Assembly (NCBI GenBank): GCA_013398295.1
Contig: VZSF01003282.1
Location: 1 to 64,000 of the forward strand
Direction of reading: 5' to 3'
DNA from: Chionis minor
Taxonomy: Eukaryota > Chordata > Aves > Charadriiformes > Chionididae
Length of the DNA: 64,000 bases
In this document: in pieces, positions 50,288 to 62,442 of the stretch
How positions within the stretch are numbered: the first letter of the stretch is position 1
Layout: each line of letters begins with the position of its first letter
Notes under the pieces: generated by a model
The model's input: only the letters and a program-made list of their open reading frames with translations
What the model was told of the DNA's origin: nothing
Database searches by the model: none
Made by a program: the position numbers and the translations under genes

Positions 50288-51149
50288 GTCCTCCCCCAAT
50301 CATTTCTCCAGCCACTTCCATTTGCCTCTCAGCTACCGACCTTCACACCCGACACTGCACCCCTGGGCACGGTCCCTCAGAGCCACCCCCTCCTCTCCCA
50401 GCCACCCTCCCCACTCCTCCACCCGAACGGGGGTCTCTCTCCTCGCCCTGCTCAGTGCCGGCCCCTCACAGCTGGAAGCAGATTTTACTCTGCATTTGTG
50501 AAACTCAGATTGAAACCGCTAAAAACACACGTTAATTAAACTGGCTAGTTCTCCCCTACAAGTGCTTCTCAAACGTGCTGGCAATCCACCTGCGAGCAGT
50601 ACTCTGACAGGAGATTTTCAGCCTTTCACTTCAGATAAAATCCATCAGCCTGATGCACCTCGACACTGGAAATTTTTCCTGCAAGAGGTTGGTGCATTTT
50701 TCATTCTTCTGTTTCACCTCGTTACATTCAGCACATCGCGGGTCCTGCGTGCACTATCAGGCCATTGCTACCCCCCCCCCAGAGGAAACCCTAACAACTG
50801 CTCAGGCCTGTTACAGGCAGCACACAATTACATTAACAATGATAACAGGAAAAATATAACCAGTATTTCTGATCTGCCTTTGGAAATAATTCCCATACAT
50901 ACCCGCGTACTGGGAAAAAAAAATGCACCCAAGACCAAAATGGAGCATTTAGAACTTCCCCCACAACGCCAAGGATAGCAGTAACCAACGCTTGCTCAGT
51001 TGTGTGCATTCAAATTAGCAGGTTGAAAGCTTCTGCAGCAAAGTTCAAAAGAATTTTCAATCCAGCTGAGTCGCTGGCCTATATTTATAATACTCCCTCA
51101 AAAGCTCCAGAGATGGGGAGGCAGCTTTCAAAGGGTTGGTGGGATGATT

Positions 51150-51822
51150 CCAATAAGGGCACAGGGCTTAACTTTGTATCATTTCTAGGAAAAGCTTGGA
51201 AAACCTGAAACAGGACATGTATCAATTAATAAAAGGCAAGAGAATTTAATTTGTATCAGCCAGGATGGCTTTAAGAGCTCAAATCTCACTGAAAAAATAA
51301 CTGCTGATATCGTAAGACTGAGTGAACCCGTTGACCCGGTGATATTCTGATTGCATGCTACCACTGGACGAGTTACCAGAGCACATTTTAACAGACACAA
51401 TAATGAATTGTTAACAGAGAATAACAGTTGGGAATATTGCCAATATTATCCAGTAAGTCAGTGCTTGGTACAGCAGTACTTGTATTTTTGTTTTTATCAA
51501 GGACTTAGAAAGAATACAGATTATTTGCAATACAAGTACCGGTGATGCAATGATATTGGTCAAATATCACCAGTGAAAGTGGATAGATTTAGACTGGACA
51601 TAGGTACGAAATTTTGTTACGATGAAGGTGGTGAGACACCGGAACAGACTGCCCAGAGAAGCTGTGGATGCCCCATCCCTGGAAACATTCCAGATCAGGT
51701 TGGACGGGGCTCTGAGCAACCCGATCTAGTTGAAGATGTCCCTGCTGATGGCAGGGGATTGATTGGACTAGATGACCTTCAAAGGTCCCTTCCAACCCAA
51801 ACCAGTCTGTGATTCTATGACA
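51150..51822 (+). mobile_element. CR1 LINE with old RT remnant and good 3' end, plus strand
   Basis: The 3' end is clear: GGTGAGACACCGGAACAGAC, GCCCAGAGAAGCTGTGGATG, CCCGATCTAGTTGAAGATGT, GGTCCCTTCCAACCCAAACC and tail CTGTGATTCTATGAC. The sequence before 51560 is less certain but includes TTAATTTGTATCAGCCAGGA followed by TGGCTTTAAG, comparable to the QHGF block of the RT domain. The upstream part may be an older copy. Confidence 0.85.
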
Positions 51823-52344
51823 TAACAAGAAAGGGTATCAACACAATGAAATCTTGGCCATTTGTTAAGACCAGTATCATCTCAACATGCTTCATCACAG
51901 CCCGATGCAAGACGAAGCATCTGGGAACATGAACAGAAGTTGTGCAACGTAGCACTGTTCCTTGAAAGGCAGCAAAACTGAAACAAGCCCATCGAGTCCT
52001 GACACAAACCACCTGAGGTCAGGCTCCGAGACCAATACAGTGAGCAGGAGAGCTAACATAACCAACGGATATATCAGCCCCTGAAAAGCATAGCAACTCT
52101 TTGTTTATCCGTAAGGTTATTATGGAAAAATGCATCTCAATTCAGCCCACATTTCTAAAAATAACGTTAAAAAAGTGCAAGTGGTTCAGAATGGTTCAGA
52201 AGCTGGTCAATCTGATCTATACTAAGAAAATAAAGAAAAAGCAGCTATTCGTGGCTTGCCAAGGTGATAGTTAGAGTCACAGTCTTATTTGTACACCGGG
52301 AAAGAGTTCTTATGCAAGAGTTTGCATAGACTTCTGCAGGCATT

Positions 52345-54190
52345 ACTATCACAGAATGTCAGGGGCTGGCAGGGGCCTCTAGAGATCACCTGGTCCAACC
52401 CCCCGGCCAGAGCAGGGTCACCCAGAGCAGGTGGCACAGGATGGTGCCCAGGCAGGTTGGGAATGTCTCCAGAGTGGGAGACTCCACCACCTCTCTGGGC
52501 AGCCTGTGCCAGGGCTCTGCCACCCTCCAAGGAAAGAAGTTCCTCCTCATGTTTAGATAGAACTTCCTGTGGTCAAGTTTGTGCCCATTACCTCTTGTCC
52601 TACCACTAAAAAAAACTGGCCCCCTCCTCCTGACACCCTCCCTTTTAAGTATTTGTAAGCATTGATGAGATCCCCCTCAGCCTGCTCTTCTCCAGACTAA
52701 AGACACCCAACTCCCTCAGCCTTTCCTCATAAGAAAGACGTTCCAGCCCCCTGATCATCTTCATGGCCCTTCGCTGTCCTCTCTCCAGCAGTTCCCTGTC
52801 TTTCTTGAACTGGGAAGCCCAGCACTGGACACAGGACTCCAGCTGCCCCTCCCCAGGGCAGAGCAGAGGGGCAGGATGACCCCCCTCCCCCTGCTGGCCA
52901 CACTCCTCTTGATGCCCCCCAGGATGCCACTGGCCTTCTTGGCCACCAGGGCACATTGCTGGCTCATGGGCATCCTGTTGGCCACCAGGACTCCCAGGTC
53001 CCTCTCTGCAGAGCTGCTTCCCAGCAGGTCCCCCCCAACCTGTCCTGGTGCGGGGGGTTATTCCTCCCCAGGTGTAGGACCCTACACTTGCCTTTGTTGA
53101 ATTTCATTAGGTTTCTCCCTGCCCAACTCTCCAGCCTGTCCAGGTCCCACTGGATGGCAGCTCGGCCTTCTGGGGTGTCAGCCACCCCTCCCAGCTGCAT
53201 GTCATCAGCAAACTTGCTGATGGTGCACTCCATCCCTTCATCCCAGTCATTGATGGATACATTGAACAGGACTGGACCCAGCACTGACCCTTGACGAACA
53301 CCACTAGTTACAGGGCTCCAGCTAGACTCTGCCCCACTGATCACACGCCTCTGGGCTCTACCTGCCAGCCAGGTTTCGATCCACCCTACTCGCCATTCAT
53401 CGAACCCACATTTCCTAAGCTTGCCTATGAGGATGCTGTGGGAGACGGTGTCAGAAGCCTTGCTAAAGTCAAGGTAGACAACATCCCCTGCCCTTCCCTC
53501 ATCTATCCATCCAGTCACACCACTGTAGAGGGCTGTCAGACCAGTCATTCACCCCTTGGTGAATCCATGTTGACCACTTATGATAACTTTCTTTTCCTCC
53601 AGGTGCTTGGAGATGACGCCCAGAATGAGCTGTTCCATCATCTTTCCAGGGATGGAGGTGAGGCTGACTGGCCTGTAGTTTCCTGGATCCTCCTTCTTGC
53701 CCTTTTTGAAGACTGGAGTGACATTGGCTTTCCTCTGGTCCTCAGGCACCTCGCCTGTTCTCCAGGACCTTTCAAAGATGACGGAGAGTGGACTAGCAAT
53801 GACTTCTGCCAGCTCCCTCAGCGCTCGTGGGTGCATCCCATCAGGACCCATGGACTTGTGGATGTCCAGTTTACTTAGTTGGTCTCTGACTTCACCCTCC
53901 CCAAACAAGGGAGAGTCTACCCTGCTCCAGACTTCCCCTGTTACCTGTAGAGTCTGGGGGTCCTGAGGGCTGGCCTGAGCAGTGAGGACTGAAGCAAAGA
54001 AGGCATTCAGTAACTCTGCGTCGTCTGCCACCATGGTGCCCATCTCAGTCAACAGTGGGCCCACATTCTCTCTAGTTTCTCTTGTGCCTCCAGTGTATTT
54101 GAACCCCTTCCTGCTGACCTTGACATCCCTTGCCAGATCTAATTCCAAGGAGGCCTTGGCTTTCCTCACTACTATTTTCATCATAAGATG
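52345..54190 (-). mobile_element. CR1 LINE, about 1.85 kb, with most of the reverse transcriptase, minus strand
   Basis: The reverse complement of the 3' end starts near 52345 (ATCACAGAATGTCAGGGGCT). On the minus strand from about 54184 the frame reads through the block before the RT (FKYTGGTRETRENVGPL) and RT blocks: DQLSKLDIHKSMGPDG, VTPVFKKGKKEDPGNYRPVS, GQHGFTKG. An in-frame stop at 53549-53551 follows. It then resumes with [31 protein letters not shown] and FADDMQLGG, so the catalytic FADD box is intact. A frameshift near 52960 precedes the C-terminal part ([20 protein letters not shown]). It is not autonomous: the 5' end with the endonuclease is missing and the frame is broken. Its strand is the same as SHANK3 transcription. 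Confidence 0.96.
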
Positions 54191-57100
54191 ACAATGCTGG
54201 TCCCTCTGCTCTTAGAAATTCATTGTTCCATCAGTAGCTTTTGGAGGAATTTTTCAAATTCATGATGAAAAAAAATCAGTTTCTCCTGCAAGGTCACCCT
54301 TGCACCAGCCTACGGTCACTGGCGGACTGACTGCCTCCCCCGCAGAAGGGGTGGCAAAGAGCTTTCAGAGAGATGAGGAGAGGAGGAGCATCCTGCGGAC
54401 AGGCTCGCAGTGTCTCACCCAGGTCCCCTAGCCAACCCTGGGTGAAAATGAAGAACGAACAACTGCCAGCATCTCACCATGGAGAAATAAGCCTCCCAGT
54501 GAGCTGCAGATGTCCAGGAAATTTGACACAAACAGACAAGAAGTTTCTATCGTACAAGAACTCATTCATGGCTTCCATACAAAGTTTTTGACCATGTACC
54601 TCATTTAGCACTTTCCAAAAATTTCTCTGAGAAGGAATCAAGGGGAAAGGTTAGAAAGGAAGAAACGTCATAACCTCTACTCCTGCTTGTCAAACACATC
54701 TACCTGAGATGCTCTATGCCGTTCTACAGCATAGCTCCACGAAAAACTTCTCTCTGAGCTTGGCAGTGGTTAGAAACACTATTCAATCACGAGATACCAC
54801 TACAAAAAAACCAGAAAGCAAAGGAGACATCCTTATCCCACTGCAGAAATCCCCCATCTCTAAAAAGACATAGTAAGCCAGAAGAGGCTCAGAACAGGGC
54901 AACATGAATGGTCTGAAAGATCTGAACTGGCATCATGTTTCCCTCGTGAAAGAACAATTGTCTCACCGATGGTGAATATTATGAACAAGGTATTGGATCT
55001 TAGGAACAAGTGATGCGAAGTCATAATGTCCTACGGAAGCAAAATGCTGTCTTCTAAATCCTTTGGGGTGGATTTCTCCTCTTCACAGAGGAGACCGTGA
55101 AGAATCGGTAGCACTGGAAGACGTTAGATTTTTCACACTCTGGGCAGTCCCAGACTGAGCTCCCTCAGACAGTGCCTGACAGACGGCTTCGCTGCATGTG
55201 GACACACCTGGGACAGGCTTCAGGTAAGGAGGGCACCTGAAGGACAAGGAGATACTGATCCTGGGTTGGCTCCAGGACACCCTCATTAGTGAGAAACAAC
55301 TTATTCTTTGGTTTGAGCTATAAAACACCATAAAGCTGAGACTTCTCAGCAACGACTCACAATTCAATGCCTGAAGTCTCATGCAATCTCCCTAATAAGC
55401 CGTGCTCTAAATTAAGGCCCTGGTGTCAGCTCACACAGAGAAGGGACTAGGGAACGGGGCCACGTGCACCTGGACATGCACTGTTTGTCATCTTTCCACC
55501 TGGGGTGGACACCTAATAAGGAGTTTGGTGACCAGTCATTTTTCGGACCTTTGCTATGTCCTATCTGTGTCTTCATATCCCCAAATACCTTGAAAAAACC
55601 CACCCCAAAGCAGCAGGAGAGAGGAAGGCTCTACCAGCAGCGCTGCCCGTAGAGAGCCAATGGTGCACTGGGGCTGGAGGATCTTGGGCAGACGTGGGCC
55701 AGGAGACCAACACATCCCAAAAGCAGGGACCAATGCGGGATTCCGGGGGAATGAGCTACTCCCAGCCCTGCCCACACACGTATGGAAGCCAAGTGTTGTT
55801 ATGGTGCGCTTCAGTTTGGCAAACAAGTGCCGGTGATCTCAGACAGAGCTGCAGATCACCCTCTCCAACAAAAAGGTGTTCCACGTAATACGGGGTAACT
55901 GTTTGGGGCCTCGTTATGACTGATAATGAATTAATTCCTTTGACTTGAAGTTGGTGGTTGCTTAGTGACCATGAATCATGACCTGATTATATTCAGCCCC
56001 AACCAGTCTTACGTACATGTAACGCTTAACGCTAATTTCTCACTATTGAACTAATGTTACATTATTCCTCCAAATCCACTTTCAAGTAGGGAGAGAAAAC
56101 ATGAATGAAAATCAGGAGTTTCTAAAAATTAGCAAACAACGAAAAGCTATACAACCACAATTATGAAATAAAGCAACTACGGTTAAATCCTTATTTAGAC
56201 AAGAGTGGCAAAATGAAGACATCAATTGGTACTGCAGAATACATTTATTCTGTAATTATGGGAAATAATTGAAATCAATATGAAGTTACAATACACTCAA
56301 AATCAATAAGGTGAGCTCAAACCATTAAAGAAAAACAAGTGGTTTGCAGAATGGAGGGAACTTCAGAAAAAGCTTTTGCGCTGCTTCATAGATGCAGAAA
56401 TATATTTTAAAAGCAGCAGGAAGAGGCGTTTGTGTCATCATGATGACAAAGCAGAGACAGCCACTAAGTGGCTGAAACAAATACTTTAAAACCTGCAGGC
56501 TAAGAAAACTTCCCAAAAAGACGGATCATGAAAATTATTGAGCAGCTGGCATGGGATCCAACTGATAAAAAACCCAATGTGCAGCTGACACCACTGCAAC
56601 TATTTTAATGAAAAACAGGTAATGTTTTTCTGATTTTACTGAGTGGAATTGCACATTTGACTGATAAATGTCGATGTGAATTTAAGACTTGAATGCCAAT
56701 GGCACATGCCAGGGGGCTGGCAGTGGCCCTGCAGAGAGGCCCCGAGGTTCAGACCCCATCCTGGTTGTGTTGTTTCCTGTTGACCAGCTCCTGGTGTTCC
56801 TGCTCAACGCACAGCCTTCTTCCACGGCCACACCTGGGGGCTGTACTGGGAACTAGACATGCGGCTCAGGACCACTCCGGAGCGAGCTCTCCCTTTACAT
56901 ACGGCCCCTGTGAACCTGCTCAAGGTTGGTAGAGCAGGCGGCCTAGGTACTTCCCCAAGGCACTACCAGCAAACACGCTTAACTGAAAAGGCCTCCACAC
57001 CTGCCTGGAGCAGCTGGAGAGGAGGCTCTGCACTCCTACCCTCGGAGACCCTCCTGCTGCTTAGGAAGAGGGTCAGGGCTGTCCTCGCCGTTCACAGAAA

Positions 57101-58419
57101 CCATTCCCATACAGGCAACACCAGAGGCTGCACTGACCAACAAGCACCGGGACATGCCACAGAGGATCTGTGGTGACGCTGACAGTCCTCACGAGCCAAC
57201 CTCTTGGGTCCAACCAAGAAAATGAAGTGCAGCAGTTGCCATTCATGGCATTGTCTGTCTGCAGATCAATAAAGCATGAGAATAAGGAAAAAACCAGAAA
57301 TGGTGGAACAGTCCAATCCCACCGTCTCCACAGATGTTTTCTACTTGTAAGAGCCTGTTCTGCCTCCCCAGATTTGCAGCCTTCCAGTCTGACCTTCTTC
57401 AGCACAGTGCTGGTGGCTGTGATGAGATAAGCAGCTCGGTCTCTGCACCGGCCGAAGGGATGGAGACCCGCGCACAGGAACCACAGCGAAGCCCGCGCAA
57501 GAAGCTCTGCAGCCCAATGGGCTGCACGCAGTTGTCACTGACCACCCGGCGTGACACTGGGCATCTTAATTCCAACTGTGTTGGCCCCAGCTAAACCCAC
57601 GGACTGAATGCCTGTCAGTAGATAGATCACATCAGGTGTTCTTTTGAAATGCAGTTTCTGGGTTATTTTCACTTGAAAGAAATTCAGTTCGCACCCTCCG
57701 GGCTTGCTGTACATTGTAAGTCAAAGCACAGCAAGTGGGGACAGCCAACTCCCCCTCAGAAGATCCAGACAGAAACACGGATGTATGCTCCAAGAGCCTG
57801 GAAGCCCAGCTGTGCGCTAAGGGCTGTCCTGCAGAACGGAGCAAAGCTCCTGCTAGCCATCCTTCCTGCCACAGCTTTAACACAGCAGGTCCTCTCCCAA
57901 CGTCTCTGGTGGTGGGGGCCACCAATCCTTGTCTCACAGTCAGACAAGCGCAGGCTTACATTTGGGACTCGAGAGGATGACTTCTCCCAAGAGCTGTCAC
58001 TTACGAGGCTGCCCTGTGCTGCCCTTTCCTACCAGATTCTTGGTTTCAGTATTTCTTCAGCTGCCCCGACAGAACTATCGGAGAAGAGTCCAGACCAAGC
58101 ACAGCCGCCCCCTCATCCCCAGTAATGCCAGTCAGCTCCCCTCTGGTCAGACAGTCGCACCTCTCAGCTTGTAATGAACTTCAAAAAACAATTTCTCCTT
58201 GCTTGGGAAGTTCACTGCCAGTCGCCTTGACCCCAGGTGGATGCCATCTGGACCTGCTGGTTCGCGTGTGATTAGTTTGCAACTGTTACCTGACCTATTT
58301 TATATAAACAACCATATCTAAAACATGAAGAATTCATTCTACCTGACACGTTTTCATGCCCTTTTTTCTTATAATTTTTCAATAAAAATAATTGAGTCAG
58401 TCAATCATGGGTTCAGATG
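54191..58419. other. Intronic sequence, no gene recognised
   Basis: Mostly AT-rich, especially 55900-56680. A stretch near 54880-54920 (AGAAGAGGCTCAGAACAGGG) vaguely resembles CR1 ORF2 3' sequence but is too short to call. No SHANK exon found. Confidence 0.5.
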
Positions 58420-58500
58420 CAATCATAGCAGAATTTAGGCTGGAAGGACCTTTGGAGGTCACCTAGTCCAAAACCCCTCTCACAGCAAAGACAGCCGCTA
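58420..58500 (-). mobile_element. Short CR1 LINE 3' remnant, minus strand
   Basis: AATCATAGCAGAATTTAGGC then TGGAAGGACCTTTGGAGGTC and ACCTAGTCCAAAACCCCT match the reverse complement of the CR1 3' end. Confidence 0.8.
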
Positions 58501-59529
58501 TCCTTTTGAATTAACAGTGTGACTTTCTCACAAGCACTGTTCACTGACATAGTTATCAGTAATTTTCAGACATTTCCCCTCATCCTTTCTGACTCTTACC
58601 TCTTCCTACAAATTGTCAGAGCCGTTTGCAACCACCAGCAATAGCTAGCTGAGAAAAGAAGTGACAGAAGATGTCCTGGGGACCAGGTTTCTAGATTCAC
58701 AGCCACTTCCAAGAACCAAGCCCAATACTTGCCAGCTGCTTTCAAACTCCACAAGTCTCTTTTTCAGCTGCTGACCCAACGACTGCACCCCCTGTGGAGG
58801 CACACACGCTGAGAATTAGCTCTTGGCACTGGTTCCTCCATTGCTCTAGAGAGGTCTGGGCCAATAAACTTCTCAGAATAATTCAAGAAAACTCAGGAAG
58901 TGTTGATTTTATAGCTGACCTAAAACTCAGTTTTGCATAGCATGTAATATATCGCATGGTAGTATCTACCCCACAGAAGGACAGAAGAGATGCCACAAGG
59001 GAAAAGGATGACCAGAAAATCCAAAAAGATTCCTCCATAAGGAAGCAAGTACAAGCAGAATGGCTGCTACTTCATTTCTCATAGGAGCTTCACTGTGGGG
59101 CAGCTCCATAACCACCATCACTAAGACAGGGGTTGTCTCCTCCTCGCACCAAGCCCAGTTAACAGCCCTCACAGGAGGGGATCTCTAGGATGAAACGGCC
59201 TCAGGGATGAAAGAGACAGAAAAGGGCACGGGATTTTACGGAAGAGCTTTGCAGAGCGACTGCAGACGAATGGCTTGGCTAATTCTTTAGCTTGGCAACC
59301 GCCACCGTCATAAGCCAACACGGGAGCAAATAAACAAACCAGACCCCGACTGTCCCAGGAGGAAAGCATCTGTCCTGCCACCCCGAGACCCAAAACACGC
59401 TGCAGCTTCCACCGGCCGCTGCCGGCAGCACGGGAAAGCACCAGTTAACAGACTCTCACTACCACTGCCCTGGACTCTGCAGCAAGATTAAAAAGGGAGA
59501 AAAGGGGGAAGAAGAAAGATCAAACTCAC
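58501..59529. other. Intron immediately downstream of the ankyrin-end exon
   Basis: About 1 kb of ordinary intron sequence ending at the donor of the 67-nt exon. Nothing else recognised. Confidence 0.5.
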
Positions 59530-59596
59530 CAACATCGGACTCTTTGTGGGTTTTGATGATTTCAGCCAGTTCAAAATTTCCTGCAATGATGGCCAC
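59530..59596 (-). CDS. SHANK3: SHANK3 exon encoding the end of the ankyrin repeat domain (partial gene)
   Basis: This is a 67-nt internal exon of a SHANK postsynaptic scaffold protein, which links glutamate-receptor complexes to the actin cytoskeleton. On the minus strand it follows a strong acceptor (long pyrimidine run ending CTCTTTTCAG) and ends at a consensus donor (GTTG|GTGAGT). It reads VAIIAGNFELAEIIKTHK then ESDV, with one base left over (phase 0 in, phase 1 out). VAIIAGNFELAE is the hallmark last ankyrin repeat of SHANK proteins. The leftover G joins the TG that opens the exon at 41876, giving D-V-V-P-F as in the family. The 67-nt size agrees with my recollection of mammalian SHANK3 exon 10. 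The preceding ankyrin exon, expected to end in a peptide like NYNSQTAFQ, was not found up to 64000. SHANK paralogues are nearly identical here, so the choice of SHANK3 rests mainly on the next exon. Confidence 0.93.
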
Positions 59597-60166
59597 CTGA
59601 AAAGAGAGGGAGGGGAGACAGTTGAGTGGCTGAACAGCACCGGTCCTGCACGGATTATGCCATATGGACTAATCACAGCTGCTTTCCATGGGGGACGCAG
59701 AGCCAACGATTGTTCTGCCTCAGCTCGCCCAGTCAGGAACCCCAAGGTGAAAACACACTCTCCGCACCGCAGGGAGAACGTATGTCGATGGCTTGTGCAA
59801 CGGGAGGGTGGCAAACGGCTCGGAGAGAACCGCTCCCCGCTCCTCGGAGCCTGGTGGTGATATGCCTAACACCGGTTAGGAATTACCTTAGGTCTTACAG
59901 GTCCTGACAAGGTGTTCTCCAGCCTGAAGCGCCCCAGGGAATCCTAGCTGGCTGCCGAAAGGTGACGTACCAGCAGCCGAGCTCCCTGGATGTCTCACCC
60001 GAATCGTCTCCAGGACTAACTCGTGCTCGCTCCAGGCTGTGCCGGGCAAGGACCCGCTTCTGCTGGGAAAGCTGCAGCAGCAGCTCACCCTCGTTAAGCC
60101 ACCACATTTGAGACCAACGTTAAATATTGCTTTGCCCACCACCCATCCTGCTGTTTCTCTCCACAG

Positions 60167-60327
60167 GAAGAATCATAGAGAACTCGAAGGAATGAGGAGA
60201 GTGGGGAAGCTGAACATGGGTCTGCCAGCAAAACCCAGAGACAAAACTGGTCTGTCTTACTCCAGGGACCGCTTCTACAGGCGCCCACTGCCCGGGGAGC
60301 CGCAGAACAGCGGCCGTCTACACAAAG
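60167..60327 (+). other. Exon-like open segment on the plus strand (unassigned)
   Basis: The plus strand has a good acceptor (TGCTGTTTCTCTCCACAG) and donor (AAAG|GTAGGT) bounding 161 nt. One frame is open throughout and basic, with LNMGLPAKPRDKTGLSYSRD in the middle and FYRRPLPGEPQNSGRLHK at the end. I do not recognise the peptide. It lies antisense to SHANK3. It could be an exon of an antisense transcript or a chance arrangement. Confidence 0.2.
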
Positions 60328-60745
60328 GTAGGTTAACACGCGGAAAGAGAGACTGAAGTACTACTCTCCTCAAGCAAGATTTCTGCCCTAGACTAGCGAC
60401 ATCACTGGAACTCTTTGTTGATCTCTTACGTATTTGGGATAAAAACCTGAAGCAGCAGCAGCACAGCCAGTAAGGCAGAACAATCCAGTATTTTCAGAAC
60501 AAGGCCCAAATGCATTCTTCTAACACGTGGAAGAGCTGCAGTGAGATGGGTAGGAGCACCCACGATCCATCACCGGACGCCAGGGAATTAAACTAGAAGA
60601 ACTGCTCTGGACTGAACTGGTCGAGTCCTGGGCTTGATGCCCTTGTGAACTGCAGCCACCTCTGCCCTTCCCACTGCTCCCAGCACACCCAGTCCCCCCA
60701 GTCACTGCTGGCCCTCTTAAGACTCTGCTCTGGCTCAGCAGCATC

Positions 60746-60885
60746 TAGAATCATAGAATCACTTGGGTTGGAAGAGACCTTCAAGATCATCAAGTCCAAC
60801 CACAAACCTACGCTGCCAAACCCACCCATGTCCCTCCGCACCACGTCTGCCCAGCTTTTAAACAGAACCACCTACAGCTGGTTTG
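60746..60885 (-). mobile_element. CR1 LINE 3' fragment, minus strand
   Basis: TAGAATCATAGAATCACTTG, GGTTGGAAGAGACCTTCAAG, ATCATCAAGTCCAACCACAA and ATGTCCCTCCGCACCACGTC in order: reverse complement of a CR1 3' end, well preserved. Confidence 0.93.
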
Positions 60886-61363
60886 GGAACGAGAAGCAGC
60901 TGGGTCAAGTTGATTCTGGGTGAAGGCAAAGTGCTGCTGCTCAGAGCGTGAAAACGCCTGTAAGAACAGGCTGAGATACAGCTGCTGGTTTTGCCTGTCC
61001 ATGTGGGACCACCACCCCCCCCCGCCACCCTTTTTCTTTTAACTTGGGGTTGGTACAAGACGAACATATTTGATGGGTCGGTATTTGAGTTGAACATATT
61101 TGACCCGGCAGCAGGAGAAACCAAACCCTCCCAGACAGTGACACAGTCAAGAGCACCACTGGCAGCTCCAGCTGTTAAACGTTTCCCTGCCCGCCTACAA
61201 GAACAGCTTTTAAAAATACAAGGTTAATTTGCATTTTAGCACTAACTTGTGATGAAGGGATATATTTAACTCGGTGACTCAGTACAGCATGCACACCTCT
61301 CTACTATGATCCTTTATCAGCAGAAATAGAGTTACTATCCTCAGCTCAACAATGTTTACGGGA

Positions 61364-61378
61364 TTTTTTTTTTTTTTT
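61364..61378 (-). repeat. T15 homopolymer
   Basis: Fifteen T residues on the plus strand (A15 on the minus strand). Confidence 0.95.
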
Positions 61379-61859
61379 CATTTTCTGAGGCCCAGAATTT
61401 GTGCTCTACCTCCTCAGCCGGAGCTGGAAGGGATCAGTGATGGCTGGAAGAAAGGGAACCCTCCTTCTGAATTCCAGAAATTAGGCCACAGTAGCAGAGA
61501 AGATAAAGTAAGAATCTCTGTTTTCCCCCAAGCTTGCTTCAAATTCTGATCTTTCTGCCTCTCCTTATATATACATACGCATTTATAAGGTATCCTCTCC
61601 CAAAGGTCCCATTCTTTGAGCAGGAAAAGAAAGCTTTTGTACAGAAGGGCAAATGACCTGAATTTGGGGAAATATGAAAACAAAAATAACCAAACTGACA
61701 AAAGACTGGAAAGGAGAATTTAGAAAAAGCACTTGGACTTCAAAGTTCCTCAAACGAACAATTAACATATGGTCCACTGCCTCTGTGAAAAATCCAAATT
61801 CAAAGCACAAATGATGAGTCTCGTTAGATGACCGTCCCGGGAACAATTCCTGAGACGCA

Positions 61860-62060
61860 TGGTGAAGGCACGTGCTGCACCGGAGCAGCTTCTGCCCGCG
61901 TGCGTCCCCCAGGCACCGCTCCCCGTCTGCCGCGGGAGGGGGGGTCTTCTGCCGCTGCGCCCACCACCCCGCGGGTCCCAGCGCCACGACCGCTGACGCT
62001 GCAGGCAGCAGAACGGCCTCCCTCCCCGCCCCAGGAGCGTTACACTCCCGGGAATGGCGA
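61860..62060. promoter_or_regulatory. CpG-rich block
   Basis: Short GC-rich stretch with frequent CG pairs (CGTCCCCCAGGCACCGC, CTGCCGCTGCGCCCACC, CCCGCGGGTCCC). About 2.3 kb upstream of the ankyrin-end exon in gene direction. No promoter elements could be assigned. Confidence 0.3.
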
Positions 62061-62428
62061 GAGGAAACACAGCGGATAAGAAGCCTGTTGAGAATATAAT
62101 CTCACGTAAGTCCCTGGGAAGGGAGGAGCGCCCCGCTGGTTACATTTTTCAATCCAACTTGGAAAAAGCAAAGGGGATGACAGGGTTTAACGAACTGTGT
62201 TGTCGCCCCAGCGGGTGTTTCCCGGCACAGCACAGCGGCTGCTCCCGCTGTGGAAGCGCTGACGCGTCCCTGCGCCCGCTCTTCGCCGCGTGCAGCTGTG
62301 CCGGTGAGGCCATTCCGAGACCGCACGACAGACCAAACCCTGAGCTCCTCTCAGCTCAAAGCAATAGCTTTTTGGGGAGAGGCAAACAAGAAAAGGGAAT
62401 CTCAAGGATGGAAACTCCAGAAAACAGA

Positions 62429-62442
62429 TTTTTTTTTTTTTT
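62429..62442 (-). repeat. T14 homopolymer
   Basis: Fourteen T residues on the plus strand. Confidence 0.95.

Larger units (their letters stand above)
45611..51149. other. Intronic sequence, no gene recognised
   Basis: Includes an A/G-rich run at about 45812-45845, an oligopurine GGGGAA run at 49658, a poly-A at 50271 and AT-rich sequence at 50480-51149. No SHANK exon or known transposon end was found before 51150. Confidence 0.5.
41877..59529 (-). other. SHANK3: SHANK3 intron between ankyrin-end exon and linker exon (17,653 bp)
   Basis: The interval is bounded by the two recognised exons: donor GTGAGT at its high-coordinate end, acceptor TTTTGCAG at its low-coordinate end. It contains at least four CR1 insertions (44557-45610, 51150-51822, 52345-54190, 58420-58500), an RFX-type X-box at 43144, an oligopurine run at 49658 and a 17-base poly-A at 50271. 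No further SHANK coding exon was seen. In mammals this intron is known to host an internal SHANK3 promoter giving isoforms without ankyrin repeats; I could not identify an equivalent first exon with certainty. Confidence 0.85.

Noticed and set aside
54880..54990. Possible CR1 ORF2 end, plus strand
   Set aside because: Only about 40 bp is suggestive; too short and diverged to separate from chance.
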